64,000 nucleotides of DNA. Source: Candidatus Uabimicrobium amorphum (GTDB lineage Bacteria; Planctomycetota; Uabimicrobiia; Uabimicrobiales; Uabimicrobiaceae). Below the pieces are notes generated by a model. It ran no database searches. It was not told the origin of the DNA and saw nothing but the letters and a program-made list of their open reading frames with translations. The stretch is taken from the NCBI RefSeq assembly GCF_009002475.1, contig NZ_AP019860.1, positions 2,046,001-2,110,000 on the forward strand, given 5' to 3'. The position numbers were made by a program, and so were the translations under genes. Positions 7,069 through 21,900 of this stretch are shown here, one piece after another; within the stretch, counting starts at the first letter, position 1; each line of letters begins with the position of its first letter.

Positions 7069-8346
7069 CTAGCGAAAAGCCTGCGGGTAATGTTCTACAT
7101 AAAAATTTTCAACCTGTTTTGTATTACTACGCATAAACTTTGAGTATTTTGGAACGAAAAAATACAATAGTGATACAACCATAATCCCCAAGCCATGTAT
7201 GCGAATACTAGTAGAAAAATCTAAATATTTTAGAGACACCCCCGCATATGCAACCCCCAATGGAATAGTAATTTGAATCAAAAACTGGCGGCATGCTGAT
7301 AAACGTGTTCTATACTCATCTGGTATCGCTAAAATTCGTTGTGTTCTCATATTCACGTTAATTGCAGTAAGTCCAATTCCAACTCCTATTAATAAAACGG
7401 GAAGTAATTTAAGTTCCTGTGTCCATCCCACAAGAGCGATACACATCCCAAAAGTAAAAGTACCAACAATACACACGATGTCTTTGGGTATACGTTCGTT
7501 AAATTTTTCAAGTAACCAAGAAGAAGTTAGAAATATTCCCAACCCAAAGCTAGCTTGTAAAGCACCAAAATACCATGCGGGCATACCAAGTCCTCGTTCT
7601 ACATAGGAAGGCAAAATCACCACTAGAAAAGATGTTAAAAAAAAGTTTACGATCATCACAAGCACTCCAGAATACATCTCTAGCGGAATTTTCCACATAG
7701 CACGAACACCATCGCCGACATTGCGAAACCATTTTGCGACAAGTTTCTTATATTCTTTGTCTTTATTGACAAAAGATTGAGAAGTTTGTCGAATAATAGA
7801 TGTTAAAATCGCTGCAATTAAAAAACTCAAAGCGTTAAGCAGTAATGTTACAGGAATACCTACAAAAGCGACTAAAATACCTCCGAGAATTGCCCCAAGA
7901 ATAAATCCTATAGAATTGATAAGTGAACCCGTGGCCATAGCTTTTTGAGTGTGTTCTTTTGGCACCAAGGTAGTTACAATAGAATACATAACGGGGCTTA
8001 GTAAAGCTGTACCTATAGAAGAAAGAACTGACAATATCACAATCCAGATAGGATCAAATATTCCGAGCAATGCAAGTAACGCCAAAACAAAAGAAAAAAC
8101 AAAACACCAAATGTCTGCAAGTACAGCACAATATTTTCTTGGGAAAATATCGCCCGCAGGACCCATGAGAGGTGTGAGTATTATATTGACAAACATCGAA
8201 GGAGCTAAGATCGCAGCTAGCAAAGTAGGAGATTTTGTTTCCTCAATGACCCACCACGCTAAAGCTATATGAGAGCAACGTCCCCCTAACATGGACAGCG
8301 CTTGGCCAATGCGGAATAATAAAAAATCACGTCCTAACTCTTTCAT
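7069..8346 (-). CDS. MFS exporter, siderophore-exporter (EntS) type
   Basis: The 425-residue protein has about 12 hydrophobic segments in two halves with a central basic loop near 195-215. It resembles the EntS-like branch of the major facilitator family, whose known members export siderophores and macrolides across the inner membrane. It is the last gene of the minus-strand run, 68 bases after the NRPS stop, with a GGAAAG ribosome site. Export of the NRPS product is therefore the likely job; the substrate is inferred from position. Confidence 0.8.
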   Translation of the reverse strand: MKELGRDFLLFRIGQALSMLGGRCSHIALAWWVIEETKSPTLLAAILAPSMFVNIILTPLMGPAGDIFPRKYCAVLADIWCFVFSFVLALLALLGIFDPIWIVILSVLSSIGTALLSPVMYSIVTTLVPKEHTQKAMATGSLINSIGFILGAILGGILVAFVGIPVTLLLNALSFLIAAILTSIIRQTSQSFVNKDKEYKKLVAKWFRNVGDGVRAMWKIPLEMYSGVLVMIVNFFLTSFLVVILPSYVERGLGMPAWYFGALQASFGLGIFLTSSWLLEKFNERIPKDIVCIVGTFTFGMCIALVGWTQELKLLPVLLIGVGIGLTAINVNMRTQRILAIPDEYRTRLSACRQFLIQITIPLGVAYAGVSLKYLDFSTSIRIHGLGIMVVSLLYFFVPKYSKFMRSNTKQVENFYVEHYPQAFR

Positions 8347-8414
8347 AAGAGCTTTCCTTTCAAAAAAATCACTTAAATTTGCTTGTGGGTAATGATGTTT
8401 GTCTTGAAATTGGT

Positions 8415-11400
8415 CTATATCTCTGTTTGCTGACAGTGAGAAATCATTTGCTCTAGAGCCTTTTGGTATAACTCGGCTAGGTTTGAAACTTGCTGTTCTT
8501 CCAGGGCTGCGCTATGGCTAAAAATTATACTCAGTTGTGCATCGCGCACCACGCCAACGATGTCGAGTAAATATCTTCGGTGATTTTTAGCTCCCAAGTT
8601 GTTGCTTGTTGCCGTTGTTGCTTTCCACAGTGCGTCCTTACCTGAAGTACTGAACTGTCCAATGTAATTAAATCTAATTTGTGCTGGATTTTGCGCTAGT
8701 TGCGTACGCACGTCTTGTTGTGGATGTAAGTATCTAAGAATACCGAACCCCAAGCCTTTGCTAGGCACTGTGCGTAGTTGTTCCTTAATGCTACATATTA
8801 TCTCTGACCACTGTGGCTCTTCGTCGGGAATTTCTAGGCATATAGGAAAAAAACTAGTGAACCAGCCAATAGTACGGGTAAGGTCTATAGGCCGGTCATC
8901 TTGCAATACACTTTCCTCACGCCCGTGCCCCGCTAAATCCAACAGTAAAAGAGATTGTTTTCTCCAATGATAAAAAGTAACGCAGAGAGCCGACAACAAT
9001 AGCTCATTGATTTGCGTGTGATATACATGTGCATCTTGTAAAAGGGCTTTGGTTAAGTCTACGCTAAGTGTAAAACTCGTGGAACAACGATTTTCTTGTA
9101 GATGTTGTTGTGCATTGCCATCGGGAAAACGCGGTACTGTTTTTTGTTTTATCGCCAACCAATAGGAAATTTGCGAAGAAAGGTTCTCTGCGTACTGCAC
9201 AAGTGTATCCGCCCATTCTTGAAAACTACTGCTTTTTCGCGGAAGCTTTACTTTTTGGCCTGCTTCAAGCTGCTGGTATGCTCGATGTAAATCTTCTAAT
9301 AAAATGCGGCGTGAAACACCATCCATAACCAGATGGTGAACGACAATCAACAAACGCTCTTTACCGTCGTTATGACCATCAAAAAGAACAGCTTTAAAAA
9401 TAGGTCCCTGTTCAATATTAAACTGCTGCTGCCAATACACACTCACTTGATTTATTTCTTCGCGTAGTTCTTCAGAGGTTTTTGAAGATAGTTTGTGAGT
9501 GACAATTTCGACCATGGCTATTTCCTCTTGGTAAAACTGCCGCCACTTATTCGCGGCGGTTTGGGTAAAACGCAACCTAAATGAATCGTGGTGTTTTAAA
9601 ACACAGTTAAGAGCTTTTTGTAATAACTCAATGTTTAATGGCTGGTTCCATTCTAGTAAAAATGCCATGTTCCAATGGTGTCTTTGTGCTAAGTTTTGCT
9701 CAAAGAATTGATGTTGAATCGGAGTAAGGGGTACTTCCCCGTATACAGGTCGCTCAGAAATTGTTGTAGCTACTAACTTCTTGGTCACCATTGCCAACGA
9801 GCGTATGTTGGGATTTTCAAACAATTCCTTGGGAGAAATCTTCCAGCCAGCCTCTCTCGCTTTGTAAATTAACTGAAGGCTCAAAATGGAATCGCCACCG
9901 AGACGAAAAAAATTATCATCCACTCCTATTCTATCCATATTTAAAACTTGTTGCCAAATCACCGCTAAAGTTTTTTCTAACTCGCTAGCCGGAGCAATAT
10001 AGTCATTTTTTGGTGCCATAACATTTTGTGGTAACCGTGAACGATCTAACTTGCCATTGGCATTTAGAGGCAAAGAGTCTAAATAAACAAAAATAGAAGG
10101 TATCATATACTCAGGTAATTCATTTTGCAAATATGCACGTAGATCAGATTCATCTATTCTCTCGCTTGATTTATTTACGCAATAACCAACTAGCTGTTTA
10201 CGCAAGTTGTTTTGTAGAACGACAGCACACTGCGATATCGAAGGATGGTTGGCCAACACAGTTTCGATTTCGCCTAGCTCAATGCGAAAACCACGTAGTT
10301 TTATCTGAAAATCAATACGCCCTAAAAAATCAATATTTCCGTCGGGCATTCGTTTAACCAAATCGCCTGTACGATACATATGCAAATATTGTTTTTGCGT
10401 CTGATCTTCTTCGCTAACAAATGGATTGGCAATAAACTTTTCTTGGTTTAACTGTGGACGATTTTTATAACCACGTGCCAACCCCACACCACTAATATAC
10501 AATTCACCAGGAACACCAATGGGAACAGGACAGAGAGAACGATCTAAAACGTACAGACGTATATTGCCAATGGGCTTGCCAATAGGCGTAGTGTTATGAA
10601 TAAGGTGATCTTTAACATCACATGTCCAATGACTCACAGCAATCGAAGTTTCTGTTGGCCCGTACGAATTGAAAAGAGTACATGTCTTGTGGCGTGTCAA
10701 AAACTCCTCGCTCAAACGTGATGGTAAAGCTTCTCCACCACAAAAAATTCGTTGAAGAGAAGTTAAATCTTCAAACTGCGTTGTTTCTAAGAAAGCCTGA
10801 AACATCGAAGGTACAAAGTGGATCGTTGTAATTTGGTATTTTTTAATGGTGTCGTATAAGTACTGAGGATCTTTGTGCCCTTCAGCATTTGCAATAACAA
10901 GCCTTGCTCCTACAAAAAAAGGCCACAGTAGTTCCCACACCGAAGCATCAAAGCTGAATGGAGTTTTGTGCAATAGACTTTCTTGTGATTGCAATTTACA
11001 TGTTTCTTGCATCCACAAAATAAGATTGATGACTCCTCGATGCTCAAGCATAACCCCTTTGGGCTTACCTGTAGAACCAGAGGTGTAGATCATGTAAACT
11101 AAGTCTTCACGGTTATTAATTTGCGTCGGATTTTGAGAAGAGTATGTAGAAAAATCATCTTCCAAAAGAATGGTTTTCTCTTCATCAATAGACAAAGTAT
11201 GAATTTGTAGAATATCTTTTTGTGTTAGTAGTAAATCGACTTGGCTATCTTCAATCATGTAATCCAAGCGTTGTTGCGGATAATCTGGTTCTAGGGGCAC
11301 GTAAGCAGCTCCCGCTTTCAAAATTCCCCAAATAGCAACAACCATTTGCAAGTTACGTCGCGTACATATACCAATTAAGGCCCCCGCAGGCATATTTTGT

Positions 11401-12930
11401 CCATAGCAATCCATATAACGTTTGCGTATGGCGTGAGCCATCTGGTTTACTTGGGCATTGAACTCTTGATAACTCAAAGTTTCCTCTGCAAATTGTAAAG
11501 CAATATTTGCAGGTGTCTTCTCTACTTGCGATTCTAAATATTGACTTAATACTTGTTTTGGGTTATAGCAAACTTGTGTCTGGTTCCATTTGCGCAGCAA
11601 CTCTTTTTTTTCTAAATTACCCACAATGTTGATTTTTTGTACTGGTTGTTGTGGACTTTCCAAAACATTCAAGATTGTTTGTTCCAGGTGATGTAACAAA
11701 CGTTTTATACTTTCTAGGCTAAAGCAATTGCTATTGTACATAGCTTTGAGTTGAAAAGTTCTCCCAGGCACAGCAAGCAGAGTCAAAGGATAGTTTGTTT
11801 TCTCGTGTCCTTTAAACTGTGTCAACTGCAACTCCTCCTGCGATTCTTTGTGATTTGTCGGATAGTTTTGATACACAAAGAGGCTATAGAATAAAGGTGT
11901 TCCCGTTGGTACCTGACTTTGAGCCTGTATTTCAGAGAGTCCCACGTAGTCGTAGTCGCTAATTTGTTGTATCGTTTGTTGAAATTTATTGAGCATGTCT
12001 ATGGTTTGCTCTTCTTTAAAGTGCGCGTGCACAGGCACAGTATTAATCAGTAAACTGATGTGCTTGTCCAAACCTGCCACAGGATGTGAACGTCCAGAAG
12101 TTACCGTACCGTATACCACACTGTCTTGTCCACTGTAGCAAGAAAGAACCTTGGCCCATGCAAACTGCACCAAAGTGTTTAGTGTAATGCGACACTCTTT
12201 GGAAAACCGCTGCATTTTTTGAGTGACTTCTTGTGAAATTTGGTGTTGGTAACCTTGCACTTGTGCATCTGCTTGGTAAACATCTAAAATTGTTCCCGTC
12301 TTTTGAATATGTAAAGGTGTTACGGCTTCTACTTGCGCCATTTGCTGTTTCCAAAAGTCCAAAGCGGCATTTTTGTTTTGTTGCTGTAACCAAGTAAAAT
12401 AATGACGATGAGTGTTGCCTTCTCTTCCCAAAGAGTGTCCTTCACAATGTTTTGCAACCTCTTCTAGCAAAATAGGTACACACCAACCGTCAAGAAGTAG
12501 ATGGTGATGAGTCCAAAGTAATACGTGACGTGCGTCGCACATTTGTATCAGACAGAAACGTGTAAGACCTGGCTTTTCAAAATCGAAGCCCTTCCCACGA
12601 TCTTGTTGCATGTATTCTTGCAATAATTGTTGTTGTTTTTCCTCAGTATGCTCGCGCCAGTCCAATTCGCACCACTCAATTTTTACTTGTTTGTGGACTA
12701 TTTGCCAAAATCGCCCATCTTCCCACGCAAATTTAGTACGCAGGGTAGCATACTTGTCGACAACAGCTTGCCACGCATGATGCAATTCTTCTTTTGACAA
12801 ACGTCCCGTGTATTCTAACTCAAGTTGCACACAGTATTGATCTGATTTGGGAGCATACAAAGCGTGGAATAATAACCCTTGTTGTGTAGTTGTTGATGGA
12901 TATACCGTTTCTATATTGGAATAATTTTTT
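8415..12930 (-). other. NRPS module 9: C(D-accepting)-A-T-E, residue Y
   Basis: The C domain has HHHLLLDGWC and follows the E domain of module 8. The A-domain pocket residues read D-A-W-H-F-G-S-I-A-K, for which I know no match. The terminal E domain keeps HHLVMDG and the GHGRE motif, so the last residue should be D. Nothing in the protein releases the product. Confidence 0.75.
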
Positions 12931-15900
12931 TCCACGATTTGGTCTAGCTGTTTTTGGCTACAATTCAACCACGGAAAATCAGAAGGAGTAAAACTACCAA
13001 CATTTGGCTGCTGGCAATGATCGATCATCTGCTCCAGAGATTGTTTGTATAATTGCACCAATTGTTGAATGTTTTGTTCGTTAAGTACTGGGCTATAAAC
13101 AAAATTAATCCGTAATTGTTGATCGCGTACAACGCCGAGAATATCGAGCAAATAACGCCGGTGATTATCCCCTCCAATACTCTCACCGGTTGTCTCAGCT
13201 GCAATATTCCACAGCGAAGAAGATTTTTTGCTAAACTGGCCTAAATAGTTAAAACTAATTTGCGATTTCGTTTGCGAAAGTTGTTGACGTATATCAGGAT
13301 CAAGGTGTAAGTATTGCAAAACACCAAAACCAACACCTTTATCAGGAATAGAGCGCAGTTGCTCTTTCACCGAACAAATAATTTCGCGCCAATTGATGGC
13401 TTGTGATTCATAATTCGCAGCTTGCGGATCGATTTCCAAGTAGACGGGAAAGACACTTGTGAACCAACCCATGGTACGCGAAAGTTCGACTTGGCCAACG
13501 GCTTCTTGTTCACGCCCATGGCCTTCTAAATCCAATCGCAAACTTGTTTGTTTCTGCCAGCGATAAAACGCTACGATAAGTGCTGATAACAATAAATCAT
13601 TAATTTGTGTATGGTATACATGTGGTATTTCTTGAAGTAATGTATGTGTGAGTTCTTTGGAAAGGACGATACCTTTACGCTTGCTGTGTCGCTGAATATT
13701 GTTACTTTTATCTCCACTGTAAGGTAAACGGTAAACGGATTTACGACTCATGCTAAGCCAATATTCTATATGGGTCGCCAACGTCTCGTCTTCGGCATAC
13801 TGCAACAACGCATGGCTCCAGTCTTTAAAGCTACTTGTTTTTTCAGGTAAACTTAGCTTTTGTCCTTCGATCGATTGTTGGTAAACACTTTGTAAATCTG
13901 CCAATAAAATACGCCACGAAACTCCGTCGACAACCAAATGATGGATCGCGATAAATAAACGTTCATTGCCATCGCTATGCCCACGCAAAATCCCCACCTT
14001 GCAAATAGGACCACGCTCTATATTTAGTTGCTGTTGCCATTTGCTGCATATCTCTTTTATTGCTTTGTCTTGCTCTTCTTCTGGCAATGAATATTGTTCT
14101 ATGTCAATGGCAAATACATTCGCGTTGTCCTCATAAAATTGTTTCCAACCACTCGCACTTTTTTGAAAACGCAATCTCAACGTGTCGTGATGCCCAACTA
14201 TATGTCTCAATGTTTGTTGCAATGCCTCAACGTCGAAATTTTCACTACTCTCCAATAAAAATGCCTGATTCCAGTGATGCAGTTGTACAAAATTTTGTTC
14301 AAGAAAGCGATGTTGGATGGGGGTCAGCGGTACCTCTCCCTGTGCAGGTTTTTGCGAGATTTCTATCGACGACAACTTTTCCGCCACCAACGCTAAAGAA
14401 TGTATATCTGGATTCTCAAACAACTGTTTTGGAGAAATTCTTAAACCAAAATCTCGGGCTTTCGCCACAACCTGGATACTTAGAATAGAATCTCCCCCCA
14501 TAGAAAAAAAGTTCTCATGGATACCAATTTCTTCAATACCCAACACTTGTTGCCAAACATTTGCCAAAGTCTTTTCTATCTCCGTTGTCGCAAGTGTGCG
14601 GTCTCGACTTTGTATAGAACTCAGTGGCAACCTCGCACGATCTATTTTCCCTGAGTCATTTAACGGCATATGCTCCAACGGCACAAAAGCCGCCGGAATC
14701 ATGTAGTCAGGTAGTTGTTGTTGCAAATACTGTTGTAAGGCCTGTGGCTCCAATGATTCCGTAGTTGTGTAAAAAGCCAACAATTGTTTGTGCTCTTTCT
14801 GCTTACGAATGCCTATAGCACATTGCGTGACATGTGGGTGCTGCAAGATCACAGCCTCTATTTCTTCTATTTCAATGCGGAAACCGCGAACTTTTACTTG
14901 GTAGTCCACACGCCCCAGAAACTGCAACGCACCATTGTCTAAATGACGTACAATATCACCCGTTTTATACAAACGCTGTTGTTGTCCTGCGATGGTTGCC
15001 ACACAGAATCTTTCCTTATTCAGCTGTGGCCGTTTGTGGTAACCGCGCGCTAGAGCAATACCTGCTATATACAATTCTCCTGGAGATCCTATTGCCACGG
15101 GTCTAAGATGCGAATCTAACACATACAATCGCACATTGCTAATCGGAGTTCCAATCGGAGCTATTTGGTGGCGCAATTCATCACCCAAATTGCATTTAAA
15201 ATGGCTTACGGCAATAGACGCCTCCGTCGGACCATAGGAATTGTAAAGCTCGCTTTTCGTTTTTTCTAAATACTCCTGGCACCAAGCCGTTGGTAGTGCC
15301 TCACCGCCACAAATCGTCAAACGCAATCCATTTCGTTCTTCCCAATTCGGAACGTCTAAAAGTAAACGAAACATCGCCGGCACAAAGTGCGCAACACTTA
15401 TGTTTTCCTTGTCGATTAGCTCCCAAAGCAAATCTGGACTTTTGCGTTGTTCTTCTGATGCGATGACTACCGTTGCCCCGCAAATCAAAGGCCAAAACAA
15501 CTCCCACACCGACACGTCAAAACTCAAATGTGTTTTTTGCAACACGCGTTCTTCCGCCATCAATTGGTATTCGCACTGCATCCACCGTAAACGATTCGCC
15601 ACTCCTCCATGCTCTAGCAATGCCCCTTTCGGATTACCTGTCGAGCCGGACGTGTAAATCATATACGCCAAATTTTTCGCACCGCTCGTCGCACCTAGAT
15701 TATTCTGATTATGAGTTCCTATTTGTTCTATACATAGCACCGCAACGCTGTCCTTTAGCCACGGCTTTTCTTCTAAAATTCTACCTTCCGTTACCAATAG
15801 TGCTACATCACTATCATCCACCAAATACGATAACCGTTGTCGCGGATATTTTGGGTCCATTGGTACATAAGCACCACCTGCTTTCCAAATTCCCAAAATG

Positions 15901-18900
15901 GCAATGATCGCCTGCAAGTCTCTCTCCAGACATAACCCCACAAGAGTGTCCACCGCCAAAGGTTTACCATAAACGTCTTGATAGTGCTCTCGCAGTGCAT
16001 ACGCAAATTCATTCGCTCGCTCATTGACCTCTTGATACGACAATGATTGATCTTCGAACATCATCGCCGTGTACTGTGGTGTTTTTTTCACTTGTTGTTC
16101 AAATAATTCGTGAATCGGTGCATCCACTAAGTCCAACCGACTACTTTGATTAAAAGTCTCTAATACTTGTTTGCGTTCCTCTGCCGTCATCAAGTCTATT
16201 TGTGAAATAGCTATTTCTGGCGTTTGTAAAACTGTCTTTACCACAAGTTTAAATTGTTCCGCCAAACGCGCAATTGTTTGCTCTTTGAACAAAGTAGTGT
16301 TGTATTGGATCGTTCCCTGTAAACTCTCTTTTGTTTGCCTGATAAAAAAACTGAAATCGAATTTGGAAAAATGGTATGGCACCGGATGGTTACTAATCTC
16401 CACTCCAGGCAAATTTAGAGACAAGTGTTCTTCTACATTTTGTACTTGAAACATTGTTTGCACAATAGAAGCGCGGCTAGTATCGCGTTCGACTTTTAAA
16501 ACATCGATGAGCTTTTCGAATGGTATATCTTGGTGGGCATAGTCGTCAATGGTGTTTGTCGAAATTTGTTTGAGCAGACTCATAAAACTTTGATCTTTCG
16601 ACAAATCGCTACGCAGTACCAGTGTATTCACAAATAGACCGATCATTTGTTGCACAGCATCGTGGGTACGATTCGCAACTGGTGTACCAATCACGATGTC
16701 ACTTTGTCCACTACAACGACTTAAAACAATTTTTAATACGCTTAACAACAATGTGAACAGAGTGCCGTTTGCTGTGCGAGCCATTTCTTGTAGGTCAGGT
16801 AAGAGACCTTCTCCTATCTCAAAAGAATAAGTGTCTCCTTGATAAGCAAGAGTTTTTGGCCGTGGATAGTCAGTGGGTAATCGTAAGTCTTGGTATCCTT
16901 GCAGTCTTTTGTGCCAGTAATTGATTTTCTTTTTTAGCACCTCTCCACTTAAGTATTTTCGCTGCCACTGCGCATAGTCGTGGTACTCTAGGTTGAGTTC
17001 TTTTACGTTTGGCTCTTCTTTATGGAGATAACTGCGATAAAGTTCCTGCAATTCTTTTAAAAAGATATTTATTGACAAACCGTCGCTAATAATATGGTGT
17101 TTTACAATACACAATATAAAGTTAAAAGGTTCCGTTTCAAATATTGTAGCGCGAAGTAATGGCGCAGTTGTTAAGTCAAAAGGTGCGTGTATTTCACGCT
17201 CTAAAACTTGTGTTAGTTCTTCGCTTGTAGCCTTTTTTTGCGAAATGGATATTTGTGTAGCTCTTGCTATATTGACACTCGGGTGACCATTTTTCTCACC
17301 AAAACTCATACGCAAGCTAGAGTGCCTTTGTATTAGGGTGTTTAATGCTTCGTTGAGAACTTGTATTTGTAAATCGCCACAAATTTTGAATACCAGTGGC
17401 ATGTTGTACATCGCACTTTTTTCTTCATAGCGGTCAATAAACCACAAGCGCTGCTGGGCAAATGACAGTGTTAAAGGAGTGCCTGGTTGCGCTTTACTTA
17501 TGCTGATGGCTGGGCTAAGAGCGTGCTTTGTTTTCTCCAGGTAATTTGCCAGAGACGCCAACTCGGTATGCTCAAATAGAGATTTTACCGGGCATTCAAT
17601 GTGCAACTGCAAACGAATTTGTGCGACCACCTGCATCACCGACAGTGAATGACCACCTATATAAAAAAAATCGTCATTTGCGCTTATTTTTTCTAATTTT
17701 AGTATCTGACCCCAAGTAGTTGCAAGCCATTTCTCCATTGACGTTTTTGGAGGCACATACTCGTTAGAACCGAAGTCCAAACTAGAAGAAACCAGTGCTT
17801 TGGTATCGACTTTTCCATTGGCCGTAAGTGGAAATTTTTCCACGAAAACGAAGGCTGTTGGTATCATATACGCAGGTAGTCTTTGCTCTAAGTAATTTCT
17901 CAGTACCTGTGTTTCTTCGTTTGCGCCTATACAATAAGCAATTAAATGGTGCTGTCTTTCTTGCTTGTGAACCACAACGACAACTTGCTCTATTTCAGGA
18001 CGAGTAATGAGAGTTGCTTCTATTTCACCAAGTTCAATGCGAAACCCTCTGATTTTTACTTGGTGATCAACCCGTCCTAAGAATTCAATATTGCCATCGG
18101 CAAAATAGCGTCCCATATCGCCGGTTTTATAAAGTTTTTCGCCCGTTTGTGGATGCTCAATAAAGCTAGCCGCTGTCTTTTCCGGATCACGCCAATAGCC
18201 TTTGGCAACGCCTTGACCACCTATGTGTAACTCTCCGGTGATGCCCGGTGGGACGGGTTGTAAATATTGGTCAAGGATATAAAAACTTTGATTCCACATT
18301 GGTTTGCCATAAGGAATGCTTTTCCATGAAGCATCTATTTTTTTTATAGGGTAAAGAATAGACCAAATAGAGCCTTCCGTTGCCCCTCCTAAGCTAATAA
18401 TTTGTGTGTCTTCACCAAAATATTGGTGAATTTTCTCAGGTAACTCCAGAGGAATCCAATCCCCGCTCATCATGACTAAACGCAGTGCAGATATATTGTT
18501 TTTTGTGTTTCCACCTGCTAAATAATCTACTAATAACTGCATCAAAGCTGGTACCGTGTTCCAAAGACTGACTTGGTACTTCTCCATCCACTCTAACCAT
18601 TTTAAAGGCTCTCTAATTTCCTGCTCATCAGGTAATATCACGGTACCTCCTGCTGCCAATACACCAAAGATATCATAAACAGAAAGGTCAAAATTCAAAG
18701 ACGATAGAGATAGTACACAGTCCGTCGCGACAACCATAAATCTTTTATTGATATCCCAAATGGTATTGAGTGCACTTTGATGGTCAATCATCACCCCTTT
18801 CGGCGTGCCTGTGGAACCAGAAGTAAAAATGACATATGCAAGGTCTGTGTGACTTTGCAAAGTATCCAAACCTTCGTCACTACACTCCTGCCACAAATCA

Positions 18901-21900
18901 TTTTCATCTACAGCCATTACTCGCATATCTTTCGGCCAATTTAGCGAATTTTTATATTTGCTCTGCGTTAGAATAATTTCAACTTGACCATGCTCTAAAA
19001 TTTTGTGCATACGTGCTTGTGGCTCAGAAGCAGCTACTGGCAAATACGCTGACCCCGCTTTTAAAATGCCAACAACAGCGGCCACTTGCTCCCAGCCTTT
19101 TTCCATTACCACCGCCACAAGTTTGTTGCGCGTGGCTCCGCATGTTCGCAGTTGATGACCAATTTTATTAGAAATAATACTCAACTCGTGGTAGGTTAAA
19201 TTTCCGCGACTAGAGGCTACCGCTAACTTCGTTGCTGGCGCAGGTGATTGTTCGATTATATGGTGCAAGCATTGCTTAGAATCCAAAGGCACTTGCGTTT
19301 GGTTCCAACTAAGTAACATTTGCTTTTCTTCTTGCGTCAGATAGTTTAAATCGCTTAGCTTCTTTTGCGGGTTTTGCACAATACTACGCAAAATTTGTAT
19401 GAAATGTTGTGCAAAACGTGCAATCGTCTGTTGTTTGAATAAATCGGCATTGTATTGAATACTTGCATGCAAACTATTTTTGCTTTGCTTTACAGAAAGA
19501 GAAAGATCAAATTTCGAAATGCGATAAGGCGCTTGGTAATTGCTAATCTCTAGCTCTGGTAAATTTAGAGATACACCTTGTTCATCATTTTGGGTTTGGA
19601 ACGTAACTTGCAATAAAGGCGAACGACTCGTATTACGTTCGACATTTAAAGCCTCAATCAGTTTTTCAAATGGCACATCTTGGTGGGCATATGCTTCGAT
19701 CGTTTGCGCGGAAATCTCTTTGATCAATTCCATAAAACTTTGGTCTTTAGATAAATCGCTACGCAGTGCCACAGTATTGACAAATAAGCCAATCATTCCC
19801 TCTAGGTCTTCATGAGTACGATTGGCAACAGGAGTACCAACGATAAGATCACTTTGTCCACTATAACGACTTAACAGAATTTTAAAGGCACTTAACAAAA
19901 CAGTAAACATTGTACCGCTAGCTTTTCGCGCGATTGTTTGTAGATCTGGCATCAGCGACTGCTCAATGTTAAAAGTATACGAGCCTCCTTGATAACCCAG
20001 TGTTTTCGCGCGAGGAAAGTCGGTGGGCAATTGCAGGTCTTGATACCCTTCTAGTCTATCGAGCCAGTAACTGATTTTCTCCTGTAGTAAATCACCGTTT
20101 AAGTACTGTTGTTGCCAATGAGCATAGTCATTGTATTCGACGTTTAGTTTTTTTACATTAGGCTCCTTGTGTTGGAGATAACTGCTGTAAAATTCCTGCA
20201 ATTCTTCTAAAAAAATGTTTATTGATAGGCCATCACTGATAATATGGTGTTTCACAATACACAATACAAAGTACAAAGGTTCTATTTCAAATAGCGTGAC
20301 ACGAAGTAGTGGCGGCGTCTTCAAGTCGAAAGGTGTATGTATTTCGCGTTCTAAAGCTTGTGTTAGTTCTTGTTGATTGGTCTTTTTTCGCGAGACAGAT
20401 ACTCGTATAGTTTTTGCAATGTCCACTAGCGGATGACCGTTTTGTTCACCGAAACTCATACGCAGACTAGAGTGCCGTTGTATCACGGCATTTATGGCGT
20501 CTGTAAGAGGTTGTATTTGCAAATCCCCACAAATTTTAAATGTCAATGGTATGTTATACACTGCATTTTTTTCTTCATAGCGATCGAGAAACCACAAACG
20601 TTGCTGAGCAAATGACAGAGTTATAGGAGTACCCGGTTCTACTTTGCGAATACTAATTGCCGGACGATGCTTTGTTTGCTCTAAATACCCGGCAAGTGCT
20701 GACAATTGTGTATGCTCAAATAAAGATTTCACCGGGCATTCAACGTCCAACTGTGAACGAATTTTGGCAACAACCTGCATCACCGATAGTGAATGTCCAC
20801 CTATGTAGAAAAAATCATCGTTTGCGCTTACCTTTTCTAAATTTAATATCGCACACCAAGTAGTCGCGAGCCATTTCTCCATTTGCGTTTTAGGTGGTAC
20901 ATACTCGTTAGAACCCAAATCCAAATGAGAAGACACTAGTGCTTTGGTGTCCACTTTGCCATTGGCAGTGAGTGGAAATTTTTCTACAAAAACGAAGGCC
21001 ATTGGTATCATATACGCGGGTAGTCTTTGTTCTAAATAATTTCGGAGTTCCTGACTTTCTTCGTTTGTGCCCATACAGTAGGCAATTAAATAGTGCTGTC
21101 CTTCATGTTTACGGACCGCAACTACGGCTTGTTCTATTTCCGTGGCAGAGCTGAGAGCTGCTTCTATTTCGCCAAGTTCAATACGGAAACCTCTGATTTT
21201 TACTTGGTGATCAACGCGTCCTAAGAACTCGATATTTCCATCGGCAAAATAACGTCCCATATCGCCCGTTTTATAGAGTCGTTCACCAGTTTGTGGATCT
21301 TCAATAAAGCTAGCAGCGGTCCTTACGGGATCACGCCAATAGCCTTTGGCAACACCTTGCCCACCAATATGTAGCTCTCCGGTAATGCCAAGCGGTACAG
21401 GTTGCAAATATTTGTCAAGGATATGAAAACTTTGATTCCACATTGGTTTACCGTAAGGAATGCTTTTCCACAAAGGATCTATTTTTTCTATGGGGTAAAG
21501 AATGGACCAAATAGAACCTTCCGTAGCACCTCCCAAACTAATAGTTTGTACATCATCACCAAAATAGTCGCGAATTTGATCGGGTAACTCCAATGGAATC
21601 CAGTCTCCACTCATCATAACTAAACGCAGTGCAGAGACGTCTTTATCGGTCTTTCCTCCAACTAAATAGTCGACTAATAATTGCATCAAAGCCGGAACCG
21701 TATTCCAAACGCTAACGCGGTATTTTTCCATCCATCCTAGCCACTTTAAAGGCTCTCTAATCTCCTGCTCATCAGGTAACACCACGGTGCCTCCTGCCCC
21801 CAACACACCAAAGATGTCATAAACAGAGAGGTCAAAATTTAAAGATGAGAGAGATAGCACACAGTCTGTCGCGTTAACGTTAAATCTTTTATTAATATCT

